From the NCBI RefSeq assembly GCF_937927635.1, contig NZ_CALBRW010000016.1, forward strand, positions 248,001-312,000: DNA of 64,000 nt, in the 5' to 3' direction. This document shows positions 43,126-52,431 of the stretch, in pieces. Source of the DNA: an uncultured Microbacterium sp. Its GTDB lineage: Bacteria; Actinomycetota; Actinomycetes; Actinomycetales; Microbacteriaceae. The notes beneath the pieces are model-generated. The model ran no database searches, had not been told where the DNA came from, and saw only the letters and a program-made list of their open reading frames with translations. Within the stretch, counting starts at the first letter, position 1. Each line of letters opens with the position of its first letter. The translations under genes were made by a program, and so were the position numbers.

Positions 43126-44608
43126 CGCCCTTCGCCTGCGCGGAGTCCCCGACGCCGGCCTCCGCCTCGTGCAGGATGCTGCGCGCCATGCCGTTGAAGA
43201 TGATGCCGTGGAACGGCAGCAGCACCAGCCAGTAGAGCCGGCCGCTGAGCCCTCTGGGGAAGTAGACGGCCCGCTGGCGGTAGACGCTGCCGTCGGCATC
43301 CGGTTCGACGCTCATCTCCAGCCAGCCGCGGCCGGGCATCCGCATCTCGGCGCGCAGGCGCAGCATCCGCCCCCGTTCCACGGACTCGACCCGCCACACA
43401 TCGATCACGTCGCCGCTGTTCACCCGTGACGGATGCCGGCGGCCACGGCGCATCCCCACTCCGCCGACGAGCCTGTCGATCCAGCCGCGGGCCGCCCACG
43501 CCAGCGGGAACGAATGCCAGCCCTGCTCGCCTCCGATCGCCTCGATCACGCGCCAGATCGCCTCGGGCGCCGTGGCACTCCTGCGCTCGCGGACATCGGT
43601 GAAGACCGTGTGACCGGCCCAATCCGGATCGCTCGGCAGCGGATCACTCGGCGCACCGGGAACAGTGGCGCTCTGCCAGCTGGTCTCCACCTCCCCGTCG
43701 GCCTCGCGCCGGAGCGCGAGGCGCACGGCGGTGCGATACGGCAGCAGTCCCTCGGCCGGGGGTGGGATGACGCGGTCGATGTCGTGCTCGTTCATGACGC
43801 AATCGTTCTGCAGCGAGGCGATGATCGGCACCGCGATCTGCCGAGGGATGGGGCTGACCAGGCTGACCCACTGAGACGCCAGCCACGGCGTCAGCACGGG
43901 AAGCGCGGCGATATGCCGCTGGGGCAGGCCCGCTTCCACGGCGTAGCCGTTCATCATCTGGCCGTACCGCAGAATGTCGGGTCCGCCGATGTCGAACGTG
44001 CGGTTCAGCTCGCCCGGCGCACCGACCGAGAGCACGAGGTAGCGCAGAACGTCGCGGACGGCGATCGGCTGCACGCGGTTGCGCACCCAGCGCGGGGCGG
44101 GCATGTACGGCAGCACCTCGGTCAGGTGCCGGATCATCTCGAACGACGCCGAGCCCGAGCCGATCACGATGCCGGCCTGGAAGACGATGGCGGGGACGGG
44201 TGCGTCCAGCAGCACCCGGCCCACCTCCGCCCGCGAGGCGAGGTGTTCGGACAGGCGGTCACCGCGGGGATGCAGACCGCCCAGGTACACCACGCGCCGC
44301 ACGCCGGATGCCGCGGCGGCATCCGCGAAGGTCCTCGCGCCCTCCCTCTCCAGCGCGCGGAACCCGCGACCGGAGCTCATGGAGTGCACCAGGTGGAAGG
44401 CGACCTCGATTCCGGTCATGGCGCGCCGGGCGGCGATCTGGTCGGCCAGGTCGCCGGAGAACACCTTCACGCGGCTGCGCCAGGGCACGTCCCGCAGCTT
44501 CCATGCCGAGCGGACGAAGACGCTCACGTCGTGTCCCGCGTCCAGTAGTTGCGGCACGAGCCGCCCGCCGATGTAGCCGGTGGCCCCGGTGACGAGAACA
44601 CGGGTCAT
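43112..44608 (-). CDS. SDR-type NAD(P)-binding protein with DUF2867 domain
   Basis: A 498-residue protein. The first half (about 1-300) is an extended Rossmann domain: VLVTGATGYIGGRLVPQLLD, FHLVHSMSSGRGF, VVYLGGLHPRGDRLSEHL, and FQAGIVIGSGSASFEM. The C-terminal half (about 330-480) is DUF2867, with WRVIEAIGGEQGWHSFPLAW and LRAEMRMPGRGWLEMSVE, ending in a hydrophobic stretch. Family function is unknown. It overlaps crtEb by four bases, so it is co-transcribed with the carotenoid genes, and may modify the end group or help assembly; this is a guess. Confidence 0.8.
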   Translation of the reverse strand: MTRVLVTGATGYIGGRLVPQLLDAGHDVSVFVRSAWKLRDVPWRSRVKVFSGDLADQIAARRAMTGIEVAFHLVHSMSSGRGFRALEREGARTFADAAAASGVRRVVYLGGLHPRGDRLSEHLASRAEVGRVLLDAPVPAIVFQAGIVIGSGSASFEMIRHLTEVLPYMPAPRWVRNRVQPIAVRDVLRYLVLSVGAPGELNRTFDIGGPDILRYGQMMNGYAVEAGLPQRHIAALPVLTPWLASQWVSLVSPIPRQIAVPIIASLQNDCVMNEHDIDRVIPPPAEGLLPYRTAVRLALRREADGEVETSWQSATVPGAPSDPLPSDPDWAGHTVFTDVRERRSATAPEAIWRVIEAIGGEQGWHSFPLAWAARGWIDRLVGGVGMRRGRRHPSRVNSGDVIDVWRVESVERGRMLRLRAEMRMPGRGWLEMSVEPDADGSVYRQRAVYFPRGLSGRLYWLVLLPFHGIIFNGMARSILHEAEAGVGDSAQAKGVSLG

Positions 44609-45495
44609 GCGAAAAGCCCTTCCGTCCTGCACAGGATCAGCAGCATCGTCACACCGAACCCCACTGCATAGTTGATCGCGAGGAACCGGCGCCAGGCCCG
44701 GTTGGCCGACGCGGAGTGCGCGTCGTGCACCCGGGCGAAGGGGGCGACGATCGCGATGTACGGCACGGCGGCAAGTGACGCCAGCGACGCCGGCCACGGC
44801 GCGAACAGCATGAGCACCCCGGCGAGCGCCCACAGTGTGATCGCGAAGCGCACCGTGCGTGCCGCGCCGAGCGCCGTCGCGATGGATCCGATGTCCGCCT
44901 CGCGGTCGGGAACGATGTCCTGCACGGCGCCGAAGGCGTGGCTGGCCATGCCCCAGCAGAAGAACGCGCCCATCGTGAGGATCAGCGGCGGCGTGATGGT
45001 GGTGCCGGCGAGCGCGAAGGCGTACAGCGCCGGGGTGACGAAGTGCGTGCTCGAGGTGATCGAGTCCAGCACCGGGATCTCCTTGAAGCGCAGCCGCGGC
45101 ACCGAGTACGCGAGCACGGCGAACACGCTGATCGCGAGCACCAGCCACGACAGCGGGCGCTGCGCACCGAGGATCACCAGCGCCACGACGAAGATCGCCG
45201 TGAGCACCGCCGAGATCCACAGGGTGGTGCGATGCAGGGCGAGAGGCAGCTTGGCCCCCTCGGCGCCTCCCTTGCGCGGGTTGGCGAGGTCGGACTCGTA
45301 GTCGAACACGTCGTTCACGCCGTACATCGTGAGGTTGTACGGCACCAGGAAGAACACCGTGCCGATCACGAGTGCAGCGTCGATCCGCCCGGTGCTGAGG
45401 AAGTAGCCGGCGGCGAACGGGAACGCGGTGTTGATCCAGCTCAGCGGCCGGGAGGCGACGAGCAACGTGCGCGCTGCGGAACGGCGGTCAGGCAT
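44605..45495 (-). CDS. crtEb: Lycopene elongase (UbiA-family prenyltransferase)
   Basis: A 296-residue UbiA-fold membrane prenyltransferase that adds C5 units to lycopene to reach flavuxanthin-type C50 carotenoids. The first Asp-rich motif is NDVFDYESD, the second QDIVPDREAD; eight or so helices follow (for example AALVIGTVFFLVPYNLTMYG). The ATG 45495 follows GGGAGGACGCTCCG. It overlaps crtYf by eight bases. The set crtE-B-I-Ye-Yf-Eb is the decaprenoxanthin/sarcinaxanthin pathway of Corynebacterium and Micrococcus. Confidence 0.88.
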   Translation of the reverse strand: MPDRRSAARTLLVASRPLSWINTAFPFAAGYFLSTGRIDAALVIGTVFFLVPYNLTMYGVNDVFDYESDLANPRKGGAEGAKLPLALHRTTLWISAVLTAIFVVALVILGAQRPLSWLVLAISVFAVLAYSVPRLRFKEIPVLDSITSSTHFVTPALYAFALAGTTITPPLILTMGAFFCWGMASHAFGAVQDIVPDREADIGSIATALGAARTVRFAITLWALAGVLMLFAPWPASLASLAAVPYIAIVAPFARVHDAHSASANRAWRRFLAINYAVGFGVTMLLILCRTEGLFA

Positions 45496-45823
45496 CGGAG
45501 CGTCCTCCCGGTTCGCGTGCAGCATCCAGCAGCTGCCAGGCTCCGCTGAGCAGCAGCGCCCCCGCGATCGGATACAGCAGGTCCTCGACGGGCATCAGCG
45601 CGATGCGGATGCCCGAGATGCCGTCTTCGCGATAGTCGAAGAAGCCCGCGCCGATCATGACGTTGTCGAACACGGCAGTGAGAATCAGCAGGACGGCCGT
45701 GCTCACTCCCCACGCCGACAGGTACCGGCGCAGGTCGTCCCGGCGCCGGGCGTGCGCCGCACCGATCCCGAACAGGATGAGCCCGGCGGCGACGAAGGGC
45801 AGCGAGAGCAGCAGATAGGTCAT
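45488..45823 (-). CDS. crtYf: C50 lycopene cyclase subunit (CrtYf-like)
   Basis: A 111-residue membrane protein, one half of a heterodimeric C50 carotenoid cyclase. It has three helices (LLLSLPFVAAGLILFGIGAA, TAVLLILTAVFDNVMIG, LLYPIAGALLLSGAWQLL) and the family motif MPVEDLLYP. ATG 45823 overlaps the crtYe stop by four bases. It cyclises the C50 ends together with CrtYe. Confidence 0.83.
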   Translation of the reverse strand: MTYLLLSLPFVAAGLILFGIGAAHARRRDDLRRYLSAWGVSTAVLLILTAVFDNVMIGAGFFDYREDGISGIRIALMPVEDLLYPIAGALLLSGAWQLLDAAREPGGRSDA

Positions 45824-46143
45824 CGTCGCTCCCTGCTCTCGCGCCAGCGCCGCCATCCGCTCAGCAGGATCAGCGTCAGGTAGGTGAGGAACAGCAGGAA
45901 CATCAGTTCCTCGACCGGGAACTCCGGGGCCAGCAGGATGCCGCTCGCCCAGCGCGAATCGACATGCCGGAACACCCCGAGCGCGATGCCGGCGGCATCC
46001 CATCCGATGAAGAACACCAGCCCGACGACCAGCGCGACGACCGCCGCGACGGGCCTGCGACGCAGCACCAGGGAGAAGCGCACGTCGAGCAGCACCAGGC
46101 AGGCGCCGCTGACCACGAGCACTCCCGCGTACAGGAGGTTCAT
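45820..46143 (-). CDS. crtYe: C50 lycopene cyclase subunit (CrtYe-like)
   Basis: A 107-residue partner subunit with three helices (LLYAGVLVVSGACLVLLDVR, VALVVGLVFFIGWDAAGI, VEELMFLLFLTYLTLILL) and the family motif FPVEELMF. The ATG at 46143 overlaps the crtI stop by four bases, which decides the start. The Ye/Yf labels are assigned by order and motif; the two could be exchanged. Confidence 0.8.
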   Translation of the reverse strand: MNLLYAGVLVVSGACLVLLDVRFSLVLRRRPVAAVVALVVGLVFFIGWDAAGIALGVFRHVDSRWASGILLAPEFPVEELMFLLFLTYLTLILLSGWRRWRESRERR

Positions 46144-47705
46144 CGCAGCTCCGACGGTCCGGCCGAATGGTCGCCTCGCACGTGCTTGAGCACGAGCTCG
46201 GCGCTGATCAGGCACATGGGCAGACCCACGCCGGGAACCGACGTGGCGCCGGCGTAGAACAGCCCAGACACCTTTCGTGAACGCGTGACCCCGCGCAGGA
46301 ACGCGCTCTGCCTGAGCGTGTGCGCCGGCCCCAGAGCACTGCCGCGGAAGGTGTTGAAGTCGGACTCGAAGTCGGCGGGCCCGATCGTGCGGCGCACAAC
46401 GATCCTGGAGTCGAGGTCGGGGATCCCGGCCCAGCGCCCGATCTGCGCGACCGCCGCATCCGCGATCCGGTTGACCCATTCGTCGCCTGCGCGGTCGATG
46501 CCGCCGTGGCCGATGCTCGGGTCGGGCGGCAGCGGCACCAGCACGAAGACGTTCTCGTGGTCGGCGGGGGCCACCGCGTCGTCGGTGGCGCTGGGTTTGC
46601 AGACGTAGATCGACGGCGGCTGAGGCACGCGCGGGGAGGCGCCGAAGATCGCGTCGAAGTTCTCGCGCCAGTCGTCCGAGAAGAACAGCGTGTGGTGCGG
46701 CAGCTCGGGCAGCGCCCCGCGGATGCCGAGCAGCACCAGCACCGCGCTCGGTCCCGTGACCTGCCTGCGCCACCGTCGCGGGCGGTAGGAGCGGTCGCCC
46801 GGGGCCAGCAGCACGGTCTCGGTGTGGTGCTCATCGATCGCCGAGACGACGATGTCGGCATCCAGTCGCTGCCTCCGGCCGTCCTGCACGAACTCCACGG
46901 CGCTGACGCGACCGTGCTCGCTGGCGATGCGCACGACGTCGCTTCCGGTGCGGATCTCCACTCCCGCAGCTCGCGCCAGCTCGGCCAGTGACGACACGAA
47001 CGAGCGGAACCCGCCCATCGGGTACTGCACGCCGTCGACGAGATCCATGTGGCTCATCAGGTGGTAGAGCGCCGGGGCCTCGAACGGCGACGTGCCCAGG
47101 AACACGGCGGGATAGCCGAGGATCTTGCGCAGCAACGGGTCGCTGAACCGGCGGCTGATGAAAGACCACAGCGAGCGGACCAGCAGCGGCAGAACGGCCG
47201 GAGCGGCCGTCAGCACCGAGGCCGAGGTGAAGCTGCGCCACGACGAGAACGGGTTGTAGAGGAACGACGAGACCGCCGCGCGGTACGTCCTGCTGGCGGA
47301 TGCCAGGTAGCGGCGCACCCGGGCGCCCGACCCGGGCTCACGGCTCTCGAACAGCGCCGCGACCCGGTCGGCGCCGGCACCGACATCCGTCGCCGCCGGC
47401 ACGCCGTGCCGCGGACCCGGCGTCTGGGCGTAGACCCGGTAGCCGGGCTCGAGCGGCACCAGATCGAGCTGCTCGTCGGTGCTGGTGCCCATCATCCGGT
47501 AGAAGTGATCGAACACCTCCGGCATGAGGTACCAGGACGGCCCTGTGTCGAAGGCGAAGCCGCCCTGCTCCCACGCACCCGCCCGGCCGCCGAGCTCACC
47601 GCTGCGCTCGAGCAGGGTGACGCTGTGCCCATCGCGGGCCAGCAGGCATGCGGTCGCGAGGCCGCTCACTCCCCCGCCGATGACGACCACCCGGGAAGAG
47701 CTCAT
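46140..47705 (-). CDS. crtI: Phytoene desaturase
   Basis: An FAD-dependent desaturase of 521 residues converting phytoene to lycopene. N-terminal FAD loop VVVIGGGVSGLATACLLARD, then ERSGELGGRAGAWEQGGFAF, DTGPSWYLMPEVFDHFY, YPMGGFRSFVSSLAELARAAG, and the C-terminal AMP/flavin motif GLFYAGATSVPGVGLPMCLI. It overlaps crtB by four bases. It is membrane-associated. The usual CrtI length is about 490-550, so this is full length. Confidence 0.95.
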   Translation of the reverse strand: MSSSRVVVIGGGVSGLATACLLARDGHSVTLLERSGELGGRAGAWEQGGFAFDTGPSWYLMPEVFDHFYRMMGTSTDEQLDLVPLEPGYRVYAQTPGPRHGVPAATDVGAGADRVAALFESREPGSGARVRRYLASASRTYRAAVSSFLYNPFSSWRSFTSASVLTAAPAVLPLLVRSLWSFISRRFSDPLLRKILGYPAVFLGTSPFEAPALYHLMSHMDLVDGVQYPMGGFRSFVSSLAELARAAGVEIRTGSDVVRIASEHGRVSAVEFVQDGRRQRLDADIVVSAIDEHHTETVLLAPGDRSYRPRRWRRQVTGPSAVLVLLGIRGALPELPHHTLFFSDDWRENFDAIFGASPRVPQPPSIYVCKPSATDDAVAPADHENVFVLVPLPPDPSIGHGGIDRAGDEWVNRIADAAVAQIGRWAGIPDLDSRIVVRRTIGPADFESDFNTFRGSALGPAHTLRQSAFLRGVTRSRKVSGLFYAGATSVPGVGLPMCLISAELVLKHVRGDHSAGPSELR

Positions 47706-48580
47706 CGCATCGCCTTCACGGCGAGTGCGCGCACCAGGATGCGCGCCTTGACAGCATCGGGCACGCGCACGCGCGTGGTCGCCAGCACCTCGGCGGGCGT
47801 GGCCTCGATGCGATCGGTGAGCTCGCGGAACAGGGCCTGAGCCGCCCAGACCGGTGCGCGGCACGCGCGGTCGAGCAGCGGAACCGCCTGGTCTGCGGCG
47901 CGAAGGTCGGCACGGATCGACGCGACGATGCGAGCCTTCGCGTCGTCGGTCAGCCCGTCCGCGGTCTCGGCGAAGTAGGTGCGGCCCAGCGCGCCGCGGT
48001 CGTCGGCGAAGTCCCGCAAGAAGTTGACCTTCTGGAATGCCGCTCCCAGCCGGCGCGCCCCGTCGTGCAGGGTGCGATCCTGATCGCCGCTGCGGGCGGG
48101 GGCGCCGCCCCGTGAGCGGCGTGATTCGAACACCGCGAGGCACATGAGTCCGACGACCTCCGCCGAGCCGTAGATGTAGTCGTCGAGCGCGTCGGCATCC
48201 CAGACCTCTTCGTCGAGGTCCCTCCTCATCGACGCGAAGAACGGCGTGCACAGCTCCATCCCGAAGCCGTGCTCGCGCGCCGTCAGGGCGAACGCGTGCA
48301 CCACGAGGTTCGTGCTGAACCCGATTCGCAGCGCGCGCTCCGTCTCGTCCTCCAGCTCGTCGAGCAGCTTCTCTCGCATCCGCACGTCCAGACCGGCCTC
48401 CTCGGCAGGGCCGTCGACGATCTCGTCCGCCAGGCGCACCAGGGCGTAGACGCGGGCGATGTGCTCCCGCACCGGTCGCTCGAACAGGCGACTGGCCCAG
48501 CTGAACGAGGTGGAGTACCGGCGGATGACGACCCCCGCGCTCGTCTTCGCCGTCTCGGTGTACAGGTCCAGCCCTTTCAT
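47702..48580 (-). CDS. crtB: Phytoene synthase
   Basis: Joins two geranylgeranyl diphosphates to phytoene. The 292-residue chain has SFSWASRLFERPVREHI, the first Asp motif ADEIVDGP (DxxxD variant with Asp pairs), YIYGSAEVVGLMCLAVF and the second NFLRDFADDRGALGRTYF. It overlaps crtE by four bases at its start and crtI at its end, in a tightly coupled operon. Confidence 0.95.
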   Translation of the reverse strand: MKGLDLYTETAKTSAGVVIRRYSTSFSWASRLFERPVREHIARVYALVRLADEIVDGPAEEAGLDVRMREKLLDELEDETERALRIGFSTNLVVHAFALTAREHGFGMELCTPFFASMRRDLDEEVWDADALDDYIYGSAEVVGLMCLAVFESRRSRGGAPARSGDQDRTLHDGARRLGAAFQKVNFLRDFADDRGALGRTYFAETADGLTDDAKARIVASIRADLRAADQAVPLLDRACRAPVWAAQALFRELTDRIEATPAEVLATTRVRVPDAVKARILVRALAVKAMR

Positions 48581-49641
48581 GAGGCCCTCGAGGCGCAGGC
48601 GCGGGTCAGCGAGAGCAGCTGCTCGCGCAGGGCCTCCGGCAGGGCGGATGCTGCGACCAGCCGGTTCACCTCGTCGCAGCGCTCGGCGATCACCGACTCG
48701 ACGAAGACGACCGCGCCCGATTCCTCGATCACGCTCCGCAGCAGTTGAGCGTCGGCTGCGCCGAGGTCCGCATCACCGAAGAGCGCGCTGACCACGTTCC
48801 AGGCCGGATCCGACCGGGCGCAGGCGATCAGCAGCGTCTCCTTCCCGGCGCGCAGATCGCTCAGCGCCGACTTTCCCGTCTGCCGCTCGTCGCCGAAGAG
48901 ACCGAGAACGTCGTCGCGCAGCTGGTAGACGACCCCTATGCGCCGGGCGATGTCGCTCAGCTCGGCGATGAGGTCTGTCGGCGCGCCGGCGAGGATGCCG
49001 GCGATCAGCAGCGGTGCGGCGAAGGAGTACGACGCGGTCTTGCGATCGACCATCTCCAGCACCTGCTGCGACGAATACCCCTCCAGGTGCAGACTCAGCC
49101 AGACGTCGTCGTGCTCTCCCGCCGCACTCTCGAAAACCGCGTCATCGAACACGTCGAGGATGGCCTCTCGACGCTCACGAGACACATCGAGGCGTGCGAG
49201 AAGCGAATGAGCAGCCGTGAGCATGAGGTCCCCGGCCAACAGTGACGACGCCTCGCCCCATGCCCGCGCGGCTTCCGGAGACGCGCCGCGCACCACGGCA
49301 TCCGCCGCGAAGCGCCCGGTGATGTTCATCTCCCCGCGCCGGACGAGGTCGCGATCGATCACATCGTCGTGGATCACCAGCGCGAGATGCAGGAGCTCGA
49401 TCGCGCACGCCGCGTCCACGGCCGTGGACTGGTCAGTGCCGCCCAGGGCGGCATAGGCGCCCAAAAGGGTGCGAGGGCGGATCCGCTTGCCGCCAGCCGC
49501 GATCCTCTCCAGCGACTCCCAGAGCTGCGTGTACTGGGCAGAGAAGCCCCGAGAACGCTCAGACCCGCGCCGGACGATCTCACTGAACCTCATCTCGAAG
49601 ACGTCAGTCGCCGGGCGGACGCCGACGGCCTGCTCACGCAT
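48577..49641 (-). CDS. crtE: Geranylgeranyl diphosphate synthase
   Basis: A 354-residue trans-prenyltransferase. FARM is LVIHDDVIDRD; the second Asp motif is QLRDDVLGLFGD. GGKRIRPRTLLGAYAALGG is the substrate motif. It makes GGPP for CrtB. The ATG at 49641 overlaps the idi stop by eight bases; an extension of 12 residues upstream would overlap idi more deeply. By analogy with Corynebacterium crtE it may also give CrtEb its substrate DMAPP chain context. Confidence 0.93.
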   Translation of the reverse strand: MREQAVGVRPATDVFEMRFSEIVRRGSERSRGFSAQYTQLWESLERIAAGGKRIRPRTLLGAYAALGGTDQSTAVDAACAIELLHLALVIHDDVIDRDLVRRGEMNITGRFAADAVVRGASPEAARAWGEASSLLAGDLMLTAAHSLLARLDVSRERREAILDVFDDAVFESAAGEHDDVWLSLHLEGYSSQQVLEMVDRKTASYSFAAPLLIAGILAGAPTDLIAELSDIARRIGVVYQLRDDVLGLFGDERQTGKSALSDLRAGKETLLIACARSDPAWNVVSALFGDADLGAADAQLLRSVIEESGAVVFVESVIAERCDEVNRLVAASALPEALREQLLSLTRACASRAS

Positions 49642-50170
49642 GGCGCCTCGCCACGGCTTCGGCCAGGTGAGGGGCAAGCGCGGGCAGATGGCCTACCAGC
49701 CACGGACTGAAAGCCCACGGCGCGGCCGAGGCGGCCGCCGTCAAGCCATCCACCGTCGTCCATTCCACCTCGCTCACCTCGTCGGGGTGCGGGATCAACG
49801 GGCTCGTCACCTCTGCGATGAACACCGGGCAGTGCTCGTTCTCCTGGATGCCGGACGCATCGCGCGCCGTGTATCCGAAGTCCGGCAGCACGCAGGTGAT
49901 GTCCGCGATCTCCACTCCCAGTTCGAACCAGGCTCGACGACGCACGGCATCCTCCATCGATTCACCCGGTATCGGATGCCCGCACAGCGCATTCGTCCAG
50001 ACGCCCGGCCAGGTGCGCTTGGCCAGGGCCCGCCTGGTCACCAGCAGACGCCCTCGGCGGTCGATGAGGTGACACGAGAAGGCGAGGTGACGAGGTGTCG
50101 ACCTGCCGTGCACGGTCCGCTTCGGGGCCTCGCCGGTCGGCGCGCCGTGCTCGTCCACGAGTACGACCAT
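49634..50170 (-). CDS. idi: Isopentenyl-diphosphate delta-isomerase (type 1)
   Basis: A 178-residue Nudix-fold isomerase that interconverts IPP and DMAPP. TPRHLAFSCHLIDRRGRLLV and the Cys of WTNALCGHP (catalytic Cys) are present, as are ENEHCPVFIAEV with the metal/catalytic Glu and RRRAWFELGVEI (Nudix helix). GGAGGAG lies just before ATG 50170; a GTG three codons earlier or four codons later is possible. First gene of the carotenoid operon, divergent from the MarR gene. Confidence 0.93.
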   Translation of the reverse strand: MVVLVDEHGAPTGEAPKRTVHGRSTPRHLAFSCHLIDRRGRLLVTRRALAKRTWPGVWTNALCGHPIPGESMEDAVRRRAWFELGVEIADITCVLPDFGYTARDASGIQENEHCPVFIAEVTSPLIPHPDEVSEVEWTTVDGLTAAASAAPWAFSPWLVGHLPALAPHLAEAVARRHA

Positions 50171-50284
50171 CTCCTCCACGTCACCACCACCCGATTTCGT
50201 TAGCCAAGAAAGAGGTATGCCTAGCGTACCAGGTAGGATGAACTCACGCACGCGCCGTGAAGCGTCGAGCGCAGGAAGGTCGCC
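50171..50284. promoter_or_regulatory. Divergent idi-crt/marR promoter region
   Basis: A 114-nt intergenic region, AT-richer than its surroundings. TAGGAT at about 50235-50240 is a good -10 for the marR gene. GGTA and TACC face each other across nine bases (about 50213-50229), overlapping both promoters, and may be part of the MarR operator. No -35 was convincing. Confidence 0.45.
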
Positions 50285-50800
50285 ATGCAGTACTTCTCCA
50301 AGGATTCGAACCTGATCGACCGCTCCGGCATGACCCAGGACGACGTCGAGTCCTGCTTCCGCGTGCTCGAGGGGATGCGACGGTGGCAGGCCGCTGCACG
50401 GGCACTGTCGGAGGCCTCCAGGCGCTACATGAAGCTCAACGACAGCGACATGCGCGCGATAAGGATGATGATCCGCTCCCAGGAGCAGGGCCTCCTGGTC
50501 ACCCCCAAGGACATCGCCCGCGAGGTGGGCATCTCCAGCGCGTCCACCACGAAGCTCATCGACCGCCTCGTCGACGGCGGGCACGTGACCCGCGTGCCGC
50601 ACCCGAGCGACAGACGCACCATGTGCCTGCGGGTGACGGAGTCCACGCGCCGCTCGGCGCACGACACGATCGGCCGCCAGCACGCGAGGCGATTCTCGGC
50701 AGTCGCGTCGCTCGATGCGCACGAGCGCGAGACCGTGATCCGCTTCCTGAAGGCGATGATCGAGGCCGACGCGCCTCAGGGCGAACTGGCGGCTCCCTGA
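50285..50800 (+). CDS. MarR-family regulator (CrtR-like)
   Basis: A 171-residue winged-helix regulator (ARALSEASRRYMKLNDSDMR, VTPKDIAREVGISSASTTKL, IDRLVDGGHVTRVPHPSDRR wing). A divergent MarR gene next to the crt operon is the arrangement of Corynebacterium CrtR, which represses crt genes and is relieved by GGPP-type intermediates. The ribosome site GGAAGG precedes ATG 50285. CrtR function is inferred from context. Confidence 0.8.
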   Translation: MQYFSKDSNLIDRSGMTQDDVESCFRVLEGMRRWQAAARALSEASRRYMKLNDSDMRAIRMMIRSQEQGLLVTPKDIAREVGISSASTTKLIDRLVDGGHVTRVPHPSDRRTMCLRVTESTRRSAHDTIGRQHARRFSAVASLDAHERETVIRFLKAMIEADAPQGELAAP

Positions 50801-50884
50801 GCACCGGTCCGCAGCGGCGACCAGCCCCTCTGCCGCGTCGACGCACGCCAGGGCACGCCGCGACACGCCGATAGACTTGAGCGC

Positions 50885-52315
50885 ATGTCCAAGGTGCTCC
50901 AGTCCCTCCCCGTCGGCGAAAAGGTCGGCATCGCTTTCTCCGGAGGGCTTGACACCTCCGTCGCCGTCGCGTGGATGCGCGAGAAGGGTGCGATCCCCTT
51001 CACCTACACCGGCGACCTCGGGCAGTACGACGAGAGCGACATCGCCTCGATCCCCGGCCGGGCACTGGAGTACGGCGCCGAGGCCTCGCGCCTGGTCGAC
51101 GCGAAGACGGCGCTGGTCGAGGAGGGCTTCGTCGCCTTGTCATGCGGCGCGTTCCACATCCGCTCCGGCGGACGCACCTACTTCAACACCACTCCCCTGG
51201 GCCGTGCCGTCACCGGCACGCTGCTGGTGCGCGCCATGCTGGACGACGACGTCAACATCTGGGGCGACGGCTCCACCTACAAGGGCAACGACATCGAGCG
51301 GTTCTACCGCTACGGCCTGCTGGCCAACCCGCGCCTGCGCATCTACAAGCCGTGGCTCGACGCCGACTTCGTGACCCAGCTCGGCGGTCGGCAGGAGATG
51401 AGCGAGTGGCTCGTCGAACGCGGATTCCCGTACCGCGACTCCGCCGAGAAGGCGTACTCGACGGACGCCAACATCTGGGGTGCCACGCACGAGGCGAAGA
51501 CCCTCGAGCACCTGAACGTGTCGCTGGAGACCGTCGACCCGATCATGGGCGTGAAGTTCTGGGACCCGTCTGTCGCCATCGAGACCGAGGACGTCACGGT
51601 CACGTTCGAGGGCGGGCGCCCGGTGGCGCTGAACGGCACTGAGTACACCGACCCGGTGGCGCTGGTCATGGAGGCCAACACGATCGGCGGCCGGCACGGC
51701 CTGGGCATGAGCGACCAGATCGAGAACCGCATCATCGAGGCGAAGTCCCGCGGCATCTACGAGGCCCCCGGCATGGCGCTGCTGTTCATCGCCTACGAGC
51801 GCCTGGTCAACGGCATCCTCAACGAGGACACCCTCGCGACCTACCACGAGCAGGGCCGCCGCCTGGGCCGCCTGATGTACGAGGGCCGCTGGCTGGAGCC
51901 GCAGTCGCTCATGCTGCGCGAGTCGATCCAGCGCTGGGTGGGCCTGACCATCTCCGGCACCGTCACCATCCGCCTGCGCCGCGGCGAGGACTGGACCATC
52001 CTCGACACCGTCTCGCCGAACCTGTCGTACGGGCCCGAGAAGCTCTCCATGGAGCGCGTGGGAGATGCCGCCTTCGGCCCGGTCGACCGCATCGGCCAGC
52101 TGACCATGCGCAACCTCGACATCGCCGACTCGCGCTCGCGCCTGGAGCAGTACGCGCACCTCGGCCTGGTCGGGGGCGCCACCGGCGAGCTGGTCGGCAA
52201 GGTCACCGCCGGCGGAGCGGCCGAGATCTCGGCATCCGAGACCGTGGACGAGGAGCTCGCGGAGGCCGTCGATGCGGCATCCGAGGGTGCCGCGTTCGAC
52301 ACCGGCACCGACTGA
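50885..52315 (+). CDS. argG: Argininosuccinate synthase
   Basis: Joins citrulline and aspartate with ATP, the penultimate step of arginine synthesis. The 476-residue chain is the longer (E. coli) type: ATP motif GIAFSGGLDTSVAVAW, YTGDLGQYDESD, GDGSTYKGNDIERFYRYGLL (in parts), and DANIWGATHEA. The C-terminal 30 residues are an acidic extension. The gene stands alone without other arg genes and ends at an F4 hairpin. Confidence 0.96.
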   Translation: MSKVLQSLPVGEKVGIAFSGGLDTSVAVAWMREKGAIPFTYTGDLGQYDESDIASIPGRALEYGAEASRLVDAKTALVEEGFVALSCGAFHIRSGGRTYFNTTPLGRAVTGTLLVRAMLDDDVNIWGDGSTYKGNDIERFYRYGLLANPRLRIYKPWLDADFVTQLGGRQEMSEWLVERGFPYRDSAEKAYSTDANIWGATHEAKTLEHLNVSLETVDPIMGVKFWDPSVAIETEDVTVTFEGGRPVALNGTEYTDPVALVMEANTIGGRHGLGMSDQIENRIIEAKSRGIYEAPGMALLFIAYERLVNGILNEDTLATYHEQGRRLGRLMYEGRWLEPQSLMLRESIQRWVGLTISGTVTIRLRRGEDWTILDTVSPNLSYGPEKLSMERVGDAAFGPVDRIGQLTMRNLDIADSRSRLEQYAHLGLVGGATGELVGKVTAGGAAEISASETVDEELAEAVDAASEGAAFDTGTD

Positions 52316-52334
52316 CGCACCCACTCCTCCGAAG

Positions 52335-52391
52335 CCCCGATGCTTCGACAGGCTCAGCAACCCAGTCCCTGAGCCTGTCGAAGGGTCGGGG
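52335..52391. terminator. F4 hairpin (dispersed GCTTCGACAGGCTCAG repeat), argG terminator
   Basis: CTTCGACAGGCTCAG (52343-52357) and its exact complement (52369-52383) form a 15-bp stem with an 11-nt loop; flanking bases extend it to 23 bp (52335-52391) with two mismatches. It is 19 nt past the argG stop. Related fragments lie at 26468, about 36296 and about 55775. Confidence 0.85.
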
Positions 52392-52431
52392 TTCGTCGTC
52401 GCCGGTACGGATGCTGGGAATCTCCCCAGCC

